Source: Gammaproteobacteria bacterium
GTDB lineage: Bacteria; Pseudomonadota; Gammaproteobacteria; Arenicellales; JAJDZL01
Length of the DNA stretch: 64,000 bases
NCBI GenBank assembly: GCA_022823625.1
Contig: JAJEHQ010000015.1
Location: 62,001 to 126,000, forward strand
Direction: 5' to 3'
Positions 46,591 through 54,491 of this stretch are shown here, piece after piece. The translations under genes were made by a program, and so were the position numbers. Each line of letters starts with the position of its first letter. Position 1 is the first letter of the stretch. Under the pieces are notes generated by a model, which saw only the letters and a list, made by a program, of their open reading frames with translations, was not told the DNA's origin and searched no databases.

Positions 46591-47017
46591 GGCAAATTAC
46601 GAATGGATGGAATTAGTGCGACTTATCATCCATCCAGTTTACATTGACACGCCTATTCGCTATTGTTGCGGTGCTGACCGGTGAAGGAGTCGTCCAGACT
46701 ATATGATCGGGTGTCGAAATGGCATTCATGACGACTATCAGATGGCATAAAGTCGCAAAAAATTATAAATCTTGAATGATTCTGGTAAGTTTGATAGAAA
46801 GTGAAAAAATCGGTCATCCCTGGAAAGTCAGAGTTCATCAGTTAACGAGATAAAAGCATTTACTGTGCCCACTAAATTAACGTTTTGTCAATACGTTATG
46901 CAAAGACGACAGACTAACTTTGGAGACGCAACACTGACAACCAGACTGACCACTATAATTGCCCGAAACTCCAAATCGGTACCGTTACCAAAATTCGATT
47001 CTACAGTGAGGCGGAAA
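46591..47017. other. Divergent promoter region between the M81 operon and DUF3830 gene
   Basis: 427 bp. The ORF extension of the DUF3830 gene upstream of 47018 (to 46865) does not resemble the family and is treated as non-coding. An inverted repeat TGGATGGA (46604-46611) / TCCATCCA (46629-46636) lies just upstream of the M81 start and could be an operator. TTGACA at 46645-46650 resembles a -35 hexamer. Nothing else was recognised. Confidence 0.4.
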
Positions 47018-47518
47018 ATGAGCGACAGACTGAAATATGTTCGGGTTGGAATGCGGAACAACGGGGCTAGCGTTAAGTTGAAACTGCGCTGGGACAACTC
47101 CCCTGCAACTTGTGAAATCGTCAGCAAAGCCCTTCCGTTCGAGGGTGATATGTGGCATGCAAAGTATGCCAACCATGAAATTTACACGCTTTTGCCAGTC
47201 GAACACGTATTTGGTAAAGACCCGCCTAAAGAATGGATGTGCATGTATCCAGCACCGGGCGACCTGATGTACATCTTTCATCCGGATGGTTTACTGCCAC
47301 CAGAATCCTGGACACCTGAAAGCGATTTTCACATCGTAGATATTGCTCTCTTTTACGACCGTGGCAACAGCCTCTATGGCCCAAGTGGTGGCAATACAGG
47401 TAATATTTTTGCAACTGCGGCAGATATTGAGGAATTGGAAAGATTTGCCGCAGAGTGCATTAATGTCTGGAAATCCGGGTTCTGGGGTGAGCGCATGTAC
47501 CTAGAGGCGGCTGACTAG
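47018..47518 (+). CDS. DUF3830 (cyclophilin-like fold) protein
   Basis: 166 residues from ATG 47018, preceded by GTGAGG; this matches the family length (about 150-165), whereas the longer frame does not. Features typical of DUF3830: KLRWDNSPATCEIVSKALP, HAKYANHEIY and PGDLMYIFH, with GNSLYGPSGGNTGNIFA near the C-terminus. Function is unknown. DUF3830 genes often occur beside racemase-fold and M24 genes in amino-acid or pyrimidine-type catabolic loci, and this one is divergent from such an operon. Confidence 0.75.
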   Translation: MSDRLKYVRVGMRNNGASVKLKLRWDNSPATCEIVSKALPFEGDMWHAKYANHEIYTLLPVEHVFGKDPPKEWMCMYPAPGDLMYIFHPDGLLPPESWTPESDFHIVDIALFYDRGNSLYGPSGGNTGNIFATAADIEELERFAAECINVWKSGFWGERMYLEAAD

Positions 47519-47600
47519 CACAGTACAAATTTTGCCGTTTTCTTCGTAGCTTTGCTCCAGTATATGTAAGTTTTTTGATAGAAGGATACTCCAAGGAAAT

Positions 47601-48848
47601 TTATGACCAGAGCGCTCCAATTGGCACAGCAAACAGATCGTCTCCAAAAGCAGTACTGTGATCTCCGTCGTACAGCAGGATACCTTTTCGAAATCTTTGT
47701 CCTGCAATATTTCGGAATCGTTTTAGAGAAGAAAAGTCCTGTTTGTGCAGCGTAGCAGACGCCTTGGTTTCAATCGCAAAACATTCACCGAGCGAGTTTT
47801 CGATTATCAGGTCCACTTCAACCTTGTCCTTGTCCCTATAGTGGGAAAAACTTACCCTTTCGCTCAGCCAAACTGCTTGTTTATACAATTCGTTGCACAC
47901 GAAAGATTCCAGAACATTACCAAATTGTCCAGGGTTCAACAACAGGTTATCTGAGTTCAAGTTGCGTATGGCGCAAATCAGTCCGGTGTCAATCAAGTTT
48001 ACCTTCGGAGCTTTTACCAGTCGCTTGTACTCATTACTATGCCACGCCGGAATTCGTTGGACTAGATACAACTGCTCCAGCATTCCTACATACTTTTTGA
48101 CTGTTAGATTGTCTAAATCAAGTCTGTTTCCAAGATCACTGAGATTCAGTAGCTGTCCAGAACAAATAGCAAGAGCTTTCAACAACTTGTTCATTGACTC
48201 AGGATAATCGATGTTTGACATTTCGAGTATGTCGCTCTGAATCATCATATCGACATATTGCCGATACCATGCCTGACGTCGATGTTCGCTAGTGCGCAGC
48301 ACCGGTGCCGGGAAGCAACCGGTTACCAAACGGTCGATGATGTGATCGCGTATTCGAGTGTTGCGAGCTGTGAGCGGCTCAAGATTGAGCAGCCTATTCA
48401 GAAACGTGGGTGTTCTGTTGAGAATTTCGCACTCCGACAGTGCTAAAAGCGGAACAGTTTCCATGCGTCCTGTCAATGCGTCTGACAATTTGGGCAACAG
48501 CAGCGCATTGGCGGAACCCGTCAATAAAAAACGGCCATTTTGCCGTTGCTCATCGACTGTCTGCTTGATTGCCAGAAACAATTCCGGCAGCCTTTGTACC
48601 TCATCAATTATGATGCGTGTAGCGGGAAGGTGGCGAATAAACCCCACGGGATCATTTCTGGCTGTTTCCAGCTGTGCTTGATCGTCTAATGTGAAATAAG
48701 TCCATTCGTTGGTTTTTCCTTTCTCAATCAACTGCTTTGCAATTGTGGTTTTGCCAGCCTGGCGAGGCCCTGCGATAAATACCACCGGTGTATCGCGCAA
48801 AGCTTCTTGAATCATCAATTCAGAATTCCGCGTAAACGCGATAGCCAT
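47601..48848 (-). CDS. AAA+ ATPase with C-terminal DUF4143 (COG1373 type), copy 1
   Basis: 415 residues. N-terminal AAA domain with Walker A GPRQAGKTT (27-35), Walker B IIIDEVQ (D82, E83) and sensor LLTGSAN. A winged-helix segment (about 225-270) and DUF4143 follow, ending in a PD-(D/E)XK-like site: E344, D346, E360, K362 (KVEVDL and FAIETKAS). The molecular function of the family is unknown. Start ATG 48848 has AGGA upstream. The promoter carries four 22-bp-spaced direct repeats. It converges with the DUF3830 gene. Confidence 0.9.
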   Translation of the reverse strand: MAIAFTRNSELMIQEALRDTPVVFIAGPRQAGKTTIAKQLIEKGKTNEWTYFTLDDQAQLETARNDPVGFIRHLPATRIIIDEVQRLPELFLAIKQTVDEQRQNGRFLLTGSANALLLPKLSDALTGRMETVPLLALSECEILNRTPTFLNRLLNLEPLTARNTRIRDHIIDRLVTGCFPAPVLRTSEHRRQAWYRQYVDMMIQSDILEMSNIDYPESMNKLLKALAICSGQLLNLSDLGNRLDLDNLTVKKYVGMLEQLYLVQRIPAWHSNEYKRLVKAPKVNLIDTGLICAIRNLNSDNLLLNPGQFGNVLESFVCNELYKQAVWLSERVSFSHYRDKDKVEVDLIIENSLGECFAIETKASATLHKQDFSSLKRFRNIAGQRFRKGILLYDGDHSTAFGDDLFAVPIGALWS

Positions 48849-48866
48849 ATTTTGTTCCTACAGAAA

Positions 48867-48954
48867 ACCGTCTATATTGGATTATATGAGCGTCTAATTA
48901 TTATTAGGACTGCGTCTATATGTTATCAGAATACCGTCCATTATGCATTCAAAT
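48867..48954 (-). repeat. Four 22-bp-period direct repeats in the promoter of ATPase copy 1
   Basis: The box CGTCTA (CGTCCA in the last copy) begins at 48869, 48891, 48913 and 48935, exactly 22 bp apart. Downstream positions also agree (ATAT after the box in two copies, AT at the 15th-16th unit positions in all four). Read on the minus strand, TATAAT (plus 48881-48886) lies inside the array. Two-turn spacing suggests side-by-side binding of a regulator on one DNA face. Confidence 0.8.
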
Positions 48955-49016
48955 GTAAAATTTTCTTTGTTAAGTCGGCTTTTTCAACACCCGAATTTGT
49001 TTTTCAATGAAACAGC

Positions 49017-50294
49017 TTACCGCGTCCATAACTCAGAAACCGGCACAGCTAGAACTAATCCCTTGGCAAATGAGATGATGTCACTTCCTCTGTAGAACAG
49101 GATGCCTATTTGAAAATCATTACCGCATGCGTTGGCTAGCTTAATCAATCCTTTAGCGTCTCGCGAATTCACGCTCGTCTTGGATTTGATTTCGAATCCC
49201 CAGACTTTTTCCCTTAGAGTCATGACTAGATCGACCTCTACTTGGTCCTTATCCCGATAGTGCCAGAATCGTAAATCTGGGTTAGTCCACCCAGCGTGAG
49301 CAAAAATTTGCTGAACAACGAATGATTCACATAAATGATCCAGGTAAACTCGATTTTCTTCTTCGTTGTACGTAGGAAAATCTGCCAACGTCGCAGCCAA
49401 TCCGCAGTCGATAAAGTGTATTTTGGGGGATTTAGTCAGGCGTTTTGTTCTGTTGGAATTCCAGGCGGGAATCCGACGTACCAAATACACCCGCTCAAGG
49501 TATGCGAGATACCGCTCTAAAGTCAGTCTATGAACAGCGAGTGTTTTGGCCAATTCGCTGATTCTCAATACAGACCCAGTTCGCCAAGCAAGCAGTTCCA
49601 TAATTCGGTACAGCAATTCTGGATCCCTGATTTTGAAGGTTTCAGGAACTACTCTTTCCGCAATATCGCGTAAATAGCTTCTTCTCCACTGTCTTGCCCG
49701 AAGGATGTCGCGATTCAGGGGTTCGGTGTATCCACCAGAGATAATTCTCTCCTCAAACTGCAGATCTGACATGACTGTCAGATCTGTTCTAAATCCCGGT
49801 TGTAGCCAGTCGTTGAGCAAATCAATCAGAAAATTTCCACTTGATCTGGATTTCTCCGATTCTGCCAATGGATGAAGATCGATTATTTCCATTATTCCGG
49901 CGAGGGATTGTGACAAATTTTGGATGAGGTGCAAGTTAACTGAAGCCGTCAAAATAAATCGCCCGGGTCGCCGGTTCTGGTCAACGGAAACTTTAATCGG
50001 ATCGATGAGTTTCGGAACATTTTGAACCTCATCGATAGTGACTGTATCGGGCAAACGCTCTATGTATGAACCAGGATCTTCCGAAGCCATCACAAACTCG
50101 CTATATGTATCCAAATCTACGTAAGGACGACTTGGAAACATATGTTTCACCAATGCAGTTTTGCCAGATTGTCTGGCACCAAGCACACAAACTACGGGTG
50201 TGTTCGATAGTGCGTCACGAATCATCGATTCCACTAAACGTGGGGAAAACTCACTCTCGTTTTTCGTAAATGGCCAAACAGGTGGGAAATTCAT
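49017..50294 (-). CDS. AAA+ ATPase with C-terminal DUF4143, copy 2
   Basis: 425 residues. Walker A GARQSGKTA (39-47), Walker B VTIDEVQ (D88, E89), sensor region FILTASVN. After the winged-helix part the DUF4143 domain carries E353, D355, E368, K370 (QVEVDLV and FEIKSK), again PD-(D/E)XK-like. The first 20 residues (MNFPPVWPFTKNES) are an extra N-terminal extension. It is in tandem with copy 1 (168 bp between) but clearly divergent from it in sequence. The ATG is preceded directly by AAAGG, unusually close for a ribosome-binding site. Confidence 0.9.
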   Translation of the reverse strand: MNFPPVWPFTKNESEFSPRLVESMIRDALSNTPVVCVLGARQSGKTALVKHMFPSRPYVDLDTYSEFVMASEDPGSYIERLPDTVTIDEVQNVPKLIDPIKVSVDQNRRPGRFILTASVNLHLIQNLSQSLAGIMEIIDLHPLAESEKSRSSGNFLIDLLNDWLQPGFRTDLTVMSDLQFEERIISGGYTEPLNRDILRARQWRRSYLRDIAERVVPETFKIRDPELLYRIMELLAWRTGSVLRISELAKTLAVHRLTLERYLAYLERVYLVRRIPAWNSNRTKRLTKSPKIHFIDCGLAATLADFPTYNEEENRVYLDHLCESFVVQQIFAHAGWTNPDLRFWHYRDKDQVEVDLVMTLREKVWGFEIKSKTSVNSRDAKGLIKLANACGNDFQIGILFYRGSDIISFAKGLVLAVPVSELWTR

Positions 50295-50296
50295 CC

Positions 50297-50311
50297 TTTA
50301 TTCAGAATAAA
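50297..50311. promoter_or_regulatory. Inverted repeat abutting the start of ATPase copy 2
   Basis: TTTATTC-A-GAATAAA is a perfect 7-1-7 inverted repeat, 2 bp upstream of the copy 2 start codon, across the translation initiation region. Candidate operator. Confidence 0.4.
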
Positions 50312-50638
50312 TGTGGGGTTGACCGTAAATATTCTTAACACCTAATGTGGTATTCGAACAGAATTTGAATTGATATTAGGATTTCGTCTTTTTTTATATT
50401 AGAGTAAACATTCTCATTCAACTAATATTCTATCTTATTGTTATTTAATTATTATTTAGATAGTTATTACTTCGTACAAATTAGCAGTATTAATTCCATT
50501 GTATTGACCATTTACTTCCAAATTGAGACCATCAGTTTGCCATGTGCTGATGAACGTTCAGAATCAAGCGGATAAAAAAGGTTTTGATGAACTTACCAAG
50601 TTATAGAGCTGGATGAACTGACATGGATTGCTATAAGT

Positions 50639-50667
50639 GTGAAATATCGGAAATCTGTTCCTATAAT
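50639..50667 (+). promoter_or_regulatory. Promoter of ATPase copy 3, possibly leaderless
   Basis: TATAAT at 50662-50667 with GTGAAA at 50639-50644, 17 bp apart (4 of 6 matches to TTGACA). The ATG lies at 50675, 7 bp after the -10 box, about where transcription should start. There is no ribosome-binding site between, so the mRNA may be leaderless. Confidence 0.45.
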
Positions 50668-50674
50668 TCACACT

Positions 50675-51847
50675 ATGTTGGATAGGCTGATTGAAGAAAC
50701 ACTTCTAGAAACGATCGAGCACACACCCGCTGTCGTGCTCGTAGGCGCTCGTCAGGTTGGTAAAACAACACTGGCCAAGAAAATTGCAAAAGATGTTAAA
50801 TCAGTCTATTTGGATTTGGAAAATTCTCGAGACTTGTTTCGCTTGAGTGATCCCTTGTCTTATTTCAATGACAATAGCGACAAGTTAATTATTCTGGATG
50901 AGATTCAGCGAGTACCGGAGATTTTCCCGACACTACGCGGTGTGATCGACAATAACAGATGGGAGGGACGGAAAGGCAAACAGTTTTTGCTTCTCGGTCC
51001 TGCATCCATGCATTTATTGCGCCAGAGCTCGGAAAGCTTAGCGGGACGAATAAGCTATGTCGAATTGAGCGGGTTGAATGTTCTAGAAATCGACCAGCAC
51101 AGAACTGAATTGAACAAGCGTTGGTTGCGAGGAGGATTTCCCGAAAGTTATCTTGCTGAGAACAGTGAACAGAGTATGAATTGGTTGCAAGATTTGGTCG
51201 AAACATACCTTGAGCGCGACATACCAAATCTAGCTTTTCCGATTCCCTCGACAAGGCTACGACGATTGTGGACCATGCTGGCTCACCTGCAAGGTGAACC
51301 GGTCAACTATTCGAAACTTGGTGCGAATTTGGAAATTGATGGCAAAACCGTCAGTCGATATATCGATCTTTTGACTGACCTCCTGCTCGTACGAAGGTTA
51401 ACTCCTTGGCACGAAAATGTAAATAAACGACTAGTGAAATCTCCACGTTACTACGTGCGTGATAGTGGTGTATTGCATTATTTGCTAGGTATCTATGATT
51501 TCGACGCCCTATTGTCACACCCTGTGCTAGGAAAGAGTTGGGAGGGTTTCGTTATTGAAAATATCCACTCGGTCCTTCCCCGTATCGCTAGTACTTACTA
51601 TTACCGAGCAACGACCGGAGCAGAAATTGACTTACTGATCAGATTCGGATTCAACAATATTTGGGCCATCGAGATCAAGTATGGCGTTGCACCGAAAATC
51701 AGCAAGGCATTTGGCCCAACCTGCAATTCTCTAGGTATAAACAGAAAATTTGTCGTTTACGGGGGAGAAGAAGAATTTCCTATTGGTGATGACACGACAA
51801 TGATCTCTCTTCCCAGACTGATGCAAAAGATACAAAATGAGAATTGA
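50675..51847 (+). CDS. AAA+ ATPase with C-terminal DUF4143, copy 3
   Basis: 390 residues from ATG 50675; the family usually begins just before LIEETL-type helices, so the GTG frame start at 50639 (inside the promoter) is rejected. Walker A GARQVGKTT (24-32), Walker B IILDEIQ (D75, E76). The sensor region reads LLLGPAS instead of LLTGSAN. DUF4143 residues E317, D319, E333, K335 (AEIDLLI and AIEIK) are present. Sequence is the most divergent of the four copies. Confidence 0.88.
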   Translation: MLDRLIEETLLETIEHTPAVVLVGARQVGKTTLAKKIAKDVKSVYLDLENSRDLFRLSDPLSYFNDNSDKLIILDEIQRVPEIFPTLRGVIDNNRWEGRKGKQFLLLGPASMHLLRQSSESLAGRISYVELSGLNVLEIDQHRTELNKRWLRGGFPESYLAENSEQSMNWLQDLVETYLERDIPNLAFPIPSTRLRRLWTMLAHLQGEPVNYSKLGANLEIDGKTVSRYIDLLTDLLLVRRLTPWHENVNKRLVKSPRYYVRDSGVLHYLLGIYDFDALLSHPVLGKSWEGFVIENIHSVLPRIASTYYYRATTGAEIDLLIRFGFNNIWAIEIKYGVAPKISKAFGPTCNSLGINRKFVVYGGEEEFPIGDDTTMISLPRLMQKIQNEN

Positions 51848-52217
51848 ATGCCGCTGCTTGCCATATTCTAACGACGAACCTACCCCGATCTGGTAGCGAC
51901 GTGTAAACGATCCACACAGAAATTTCACGTGAAAATGGCTGTATTGACTTCGGCTGGTCTAACTGTATCTCAAACTCCGTTGGACGGTGAATTCACGCTT
52001 CACCAGTTCCGTAATGCAATGGGTACTGCCACTTTTCACCGTTGTTCAAGAATTTTGTAGCGGGTGTTCATTTCTCGCAGAACTGTCAAAAAACCATCTG
52101 TCTGGTCAGACCTGAATCAATCGACAACTGTTCGCAATACAATTGCATCAGATTCAAAAACTCAATATTTTGCATTCGAAAATCGGTATCGGATGGAACC
52201 ACAAGGAGGAACTTATC
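51848..52217 (+). other. 370-bp gap before the solute-binding protein gene
   Basis: Holds a perfect 12-bp palindrome, TTTCACGTGAAA (51923-51934), and a 43-codon open frame (GTG 51929 to TAG 52060) with no recognised homology and no ribosome-binding site, so it is not called as a gene. The promoter of the next gene should be in the second half. AAGGAGGA (52203-52210) is its ribosome-binding site. Confidence 0.4.
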
Positions 52218-53012
52218 ATGAACATGAAGCCTCTTGCTCTAGCCATTGGCACTGTCTTGAGTCTGCTGACACTTGGCAACGAATTAGCATTCGCCGCAGA
52301 TAATCGAATTGACTTAATTCAGGAAAGGGGCGAATTGGTAGTGTGCCACTCCGATTATCCGCCATGGTCTTACAAAGATCGTAAAACAGGGAAATGGATC
52401 GGGGTCTCTGTAGAATCGGCGAAGCACCTAGCCTGGGCCTTAGGCGTTGATTACAAACCCATAGAAGCTGATTTCTATACAAGGGTTTCATTTGTGGAGA
52501 CCGGAAAATGCGACATAACTATGACTCCGATCTATCAAGATGTGAAATATGCGATACGAGTGCTGTTCTCTGACCCTATCAAATATGAATTCCAAAGTGT
52601 GGCAGTCCATATAGATTCACCCCTGCAAACTCACAAAGACGTGGATCAGGAGGGCATCACTGTTGTCGTCGGTCCTAGTTTAGCTGACGAACTTCTTGCC
52701 GAGCGTTTTTACAAGAGAGCGACAGTGAAAAAACTCGAATACCCGAAAGACTTCTCCACTTATTTTCTGGAAGTTTCCTACAGGCGGGCCGATGCTTTGC
52801 TGTATGACAATACGATGATCAGAGACTTCATCAAACAGAATCCAGACATGAATCTCAGAATCATCGATGATGCACCGCTTAGTCCACAGGGTTTCTCTTA
52901 TGTAGTGCCGTTAGGAGAGTATCACTTTATTAACGTCGTAAATATCTTGCTCAAAAAGTTTGAACAGGGGGGATGGAATTACGAGTGGTATCAAAAGTTT
53001 ACCTCAGAGTAA
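52218..53012 (+). CDS. Polar amino-acid ABC transporter substrate-binding protein (orphan)
   Basis: 264 residues from ATG 52218, with a perfect AAGGAGGA upstream; the longer frame from 52143 is rejected. Signal peptide about 1-26 (LAFA before ADN). Family 3 solute-binding domain: GELVVCHSDYPPWSY, SVESAKHLAWALGV, CDITMTPIY. It is clearly paralogous to 57179-57970 but about as diverged as separate specificities. No permease adjoins; it may share the transporter at 58136-60310. The following DddP-like gene is in the same direction. Confidence 0.88.
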   Translation: MNMKPLALAIGTVLSLLTLGNELAFAADNRIDLIQERGELVVCHSDYPPWSYKDRKTGKWIGVSVESAKHLAWALGVDYKPIEADFYTRVSFVETGKCDITMTPIYQDVKYAIRVLFSDPIKYEFQSVAVHIDSPLQTHKDVDQEGITVVVGPSLADELLAERFYKRATVKKLEYPKDFSTYFLEVSYRRADALLYDNTMIRDFIKQNPDMNLRIIDDAPLSPQGFSYVVPLGEYHFINVVNILLKKFEQGGWNYEWYQKFTSE

Positions 53013-53058
53013 TCGTGCGTATATATCGGTTGCTTGAATTCGGCTTGTACTTATTGAA

Positions 53059-54252
53059 TTGTTGAATTCTAGTCAACCAATTGACGAAGTAGCGGTACGT
53101 CAATATCGTTTGGATGCAATACGGTCTCTCGCAGCTGACAACGATCTAGCAGCAGTGTTGCTGTTTGATCCCATCAACATCCGCTATGCAAATGGCTCGC
53201 GATCCATGCAAGTTTGGACAATGCACAATTTCTGCCGCTATGCACTGATACTGACATCGGGTCCATCCGTTATGTTTGAACTACCGACCAGCATGCACTT
53301 GCTCACGGGGCTCGAATCCGTTGAGGAAGTACGACCTGCCTGGTCGACAGATTATCAGTTCACGGGTTATCGGACCGAAGAGATAGTCACTAAATGGGCT
53401 CAGGAGATTGATGATCTGGTCCGCAATTACTGTGGTGATAACCGCCGCTTGGCCGTTGACCGACTGGATGTGCACACTGCCCTTGCACTGATCAAGTGTG
53501 GGTTGGTGCTTGAGGACGGGAAAAGTGTGATGGAGCATGCAAGAGCAATCAAGTCCCTGGAAGAGATTCGTGCTTTCCGGGCATCGCTATCGACCTGCGA
53601 AGCCGCGATGCATGAATTGAGGAACCAGGTTCAACCGGGAATGACGGAACAGGAGGCATTGTCCATTCTGCTGGCGGAGAGCATACGCCGCGGTGGCGAA
53701 TATCCTGAAACGCGCTTGATGACATCAGGACCGCGTACCAACCCGTGGTTTCAGGAAACAAGTAATCGCGTAATCGAAAACGGAGAGTTTCTTTCGTTTG
53801 ACACTGATTTGATTGGTCCGATGGGATTCTATAACGACATATCCCGAAGTTGGATCGTCGGTGATGCTAAGCCGACAGATGAGCAAAGAAGACTGTACGC
53901 CGAATCGAGAGCGCAATTGGAAACCAACATTTCATTGTTGACCCCGGGGTTGTCTTTCTTGGAGTACTCGTCCATGGCTTATCAATTGCCGGAAGAGTAT
54001 CTCGCAAATCGCTACGCCGATGTGGGGCATGGTTGTGGTCTCGGTGTTGAGTATCCTTTTCTTTGGTATCGTGAGGATGAAAAATTTGGTGCCTATGATG
54101 GCGTGTTTGAGGAAAACATGGTGGTATGCATAGAAAGTTATGTCGGTGAAATAAACGGCCGAGAAGGGGTAAAACTGGAGCAACCGGTATGGATCAGCGC
54201 CAATGGACCCGTTGTGCTGTCGGACTTTCCGCTTGAGGATGATCTGAGCTGA
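53059..54252 (+). CDS. DddP-like M24 family protein lacking the catalytic Asp
   Basis: 397 residues from TTG 53059 (no ATG near). The protein aligns with DMSP lyase DddP with, as far as I can align from memory, a constant offset of 47: ETRLMTSGPRTNPWFQE, FDTDLIGPMGFYNDISRSW, GHGCGLGVEYP. Metal ligands D248, D250, D260, H324, E359 and E374 correspond to DddP D295, D297, D307, H371, E406 and E421. The base D377 of DddP corresponds to V330, so classical DMSP cleavage is unlikely. Pairing with a solute-binding protein points to uptake and hydrolysis of a related small compound. Confidence 0.8.
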   Translation: MLNSSQPIDEVAVRQYRLDAIRSLAADNDLAAVLLFDPINIRYANGSRSMQVWTMHNFCRYALILTSGPSVMFELPTSMHLLTGLESVEEVRPAWSTDYQFTGYRTEEIVTKWAQEIDDLVRNYCGDNRRLAVDRLDVHTALALIKCGLVLEDGKSVMEHARAIKSLEEIRAFRASLSTCEAAMHELRNQVQPGMTEQEALSILLAESIRRGGEYPETRLMTSGPRTNPWFQETSNRVIENGEFLSFDTDLIGPMGFYNDISRSWIVGDAKPTDEQRRLYAESRAQLETNISLLTPGLSFLEYSSMAYQLPEEYLANRYADVGHGCGLGVEYPFLWYREDEKFGAYDGVFEENMVVCIESYVGEINGREGVKLEQPVWISANGPVVLSDFPLEDDLS

Positions 54253-54256
54253 AACT

Positions 54257-54273
54257 GTATCTTGAGGAGATAC
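54257..54273 (+). terminator. Small hairpin after the DddP-like gene
   Basis: GTATCT (54257-54262) and AGATAC (54268-54273) form a perfect 6-bp stem with a 5-nt loop right after the stop codon. No U-tract follows; weak evidence for termination. Confidence 0.3.
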
Positions 54274-54415
54274 GGAAACCAACCAGCCACGTCCCCAATG
54301 ACGGGATTAGTTTAATCAACTACCTCAACGGACATATGCTCGCCTCAAAATGCTGAATTTAGGTTCCGTACTGATTCGACAACACCATATCTAAGTTGAA
54401 ATTAACTGTTAATTA

Positions 54416-54474
54416 TTTTGTAAATATAAATTCTTATTTTATGATTTAATAAACTAACTTTTATATTTACAAAA
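54416..54474. repeat. Perfect 15-bp inverted repeat upstream of ATPase copy 4
   Basis: TTTTGTAAATATAAA (54416-54430) and TTTATATTTACAAAA (54460-54474) are exact reverse complements separated by 29 AT-rich bases. The right arm ends 17 bp before the ATG of copy 4. It could be a dual operator or a cruciform, or the ends of a tiny non-autonomous element. Confidence 0.75.
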
Positions 54475-54491
54475 CCATGTGATTTAAATCG

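Larger units (their letters stand above)
50295..50674. other. AT-rich divergent region between ATPase copies 2 and 3
   Basis: 380 bp, strongly AT-rich (notably 50380-50470). It contains the inverted repeat at 50297-50311 and the promoter at 50639-50667, listed separately. ATATTAG occurs at 50373 and 50396 and its reverse complement at 50422. A weak stem CATCAG/CTGATG lies at 50530-50552. No gene. Confidence 0.45.

Noticed and set aside
46865-47017. N-terminal extension of the DUF3830 protein
   Set aside because: The extension does not look like the family, and ATG 47018 has a good ribosome-binding site and gives normal length.
48867-48954. Short direct repeats as a CRISPR array
   Set aside because: The conserved part is only about 6-9 bp with a 22-bp period and no unique spacers of CRISPR length; no cas genes are near. 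It fits an operator array.
51929-52060. 43-codon open frame between ATPase copy 3 and the binding protein
   Set aside because: No ribosome-binding site, no recognised similarity and no conserved-looking composition; open frames this short are expected by chance.
53059-54252. Annotation as a functional DMSP lyase DddP
   Set aside because: The residue equivalent to catalytic D377 is Val, so the activity cannot be assumed despite strong family similarity.
54416-54474. Inverted repeat as insertion-sequence ends
   Set aside because: Only 29 bp lie between the arms and no transposase gene or target-site duplication is visible.
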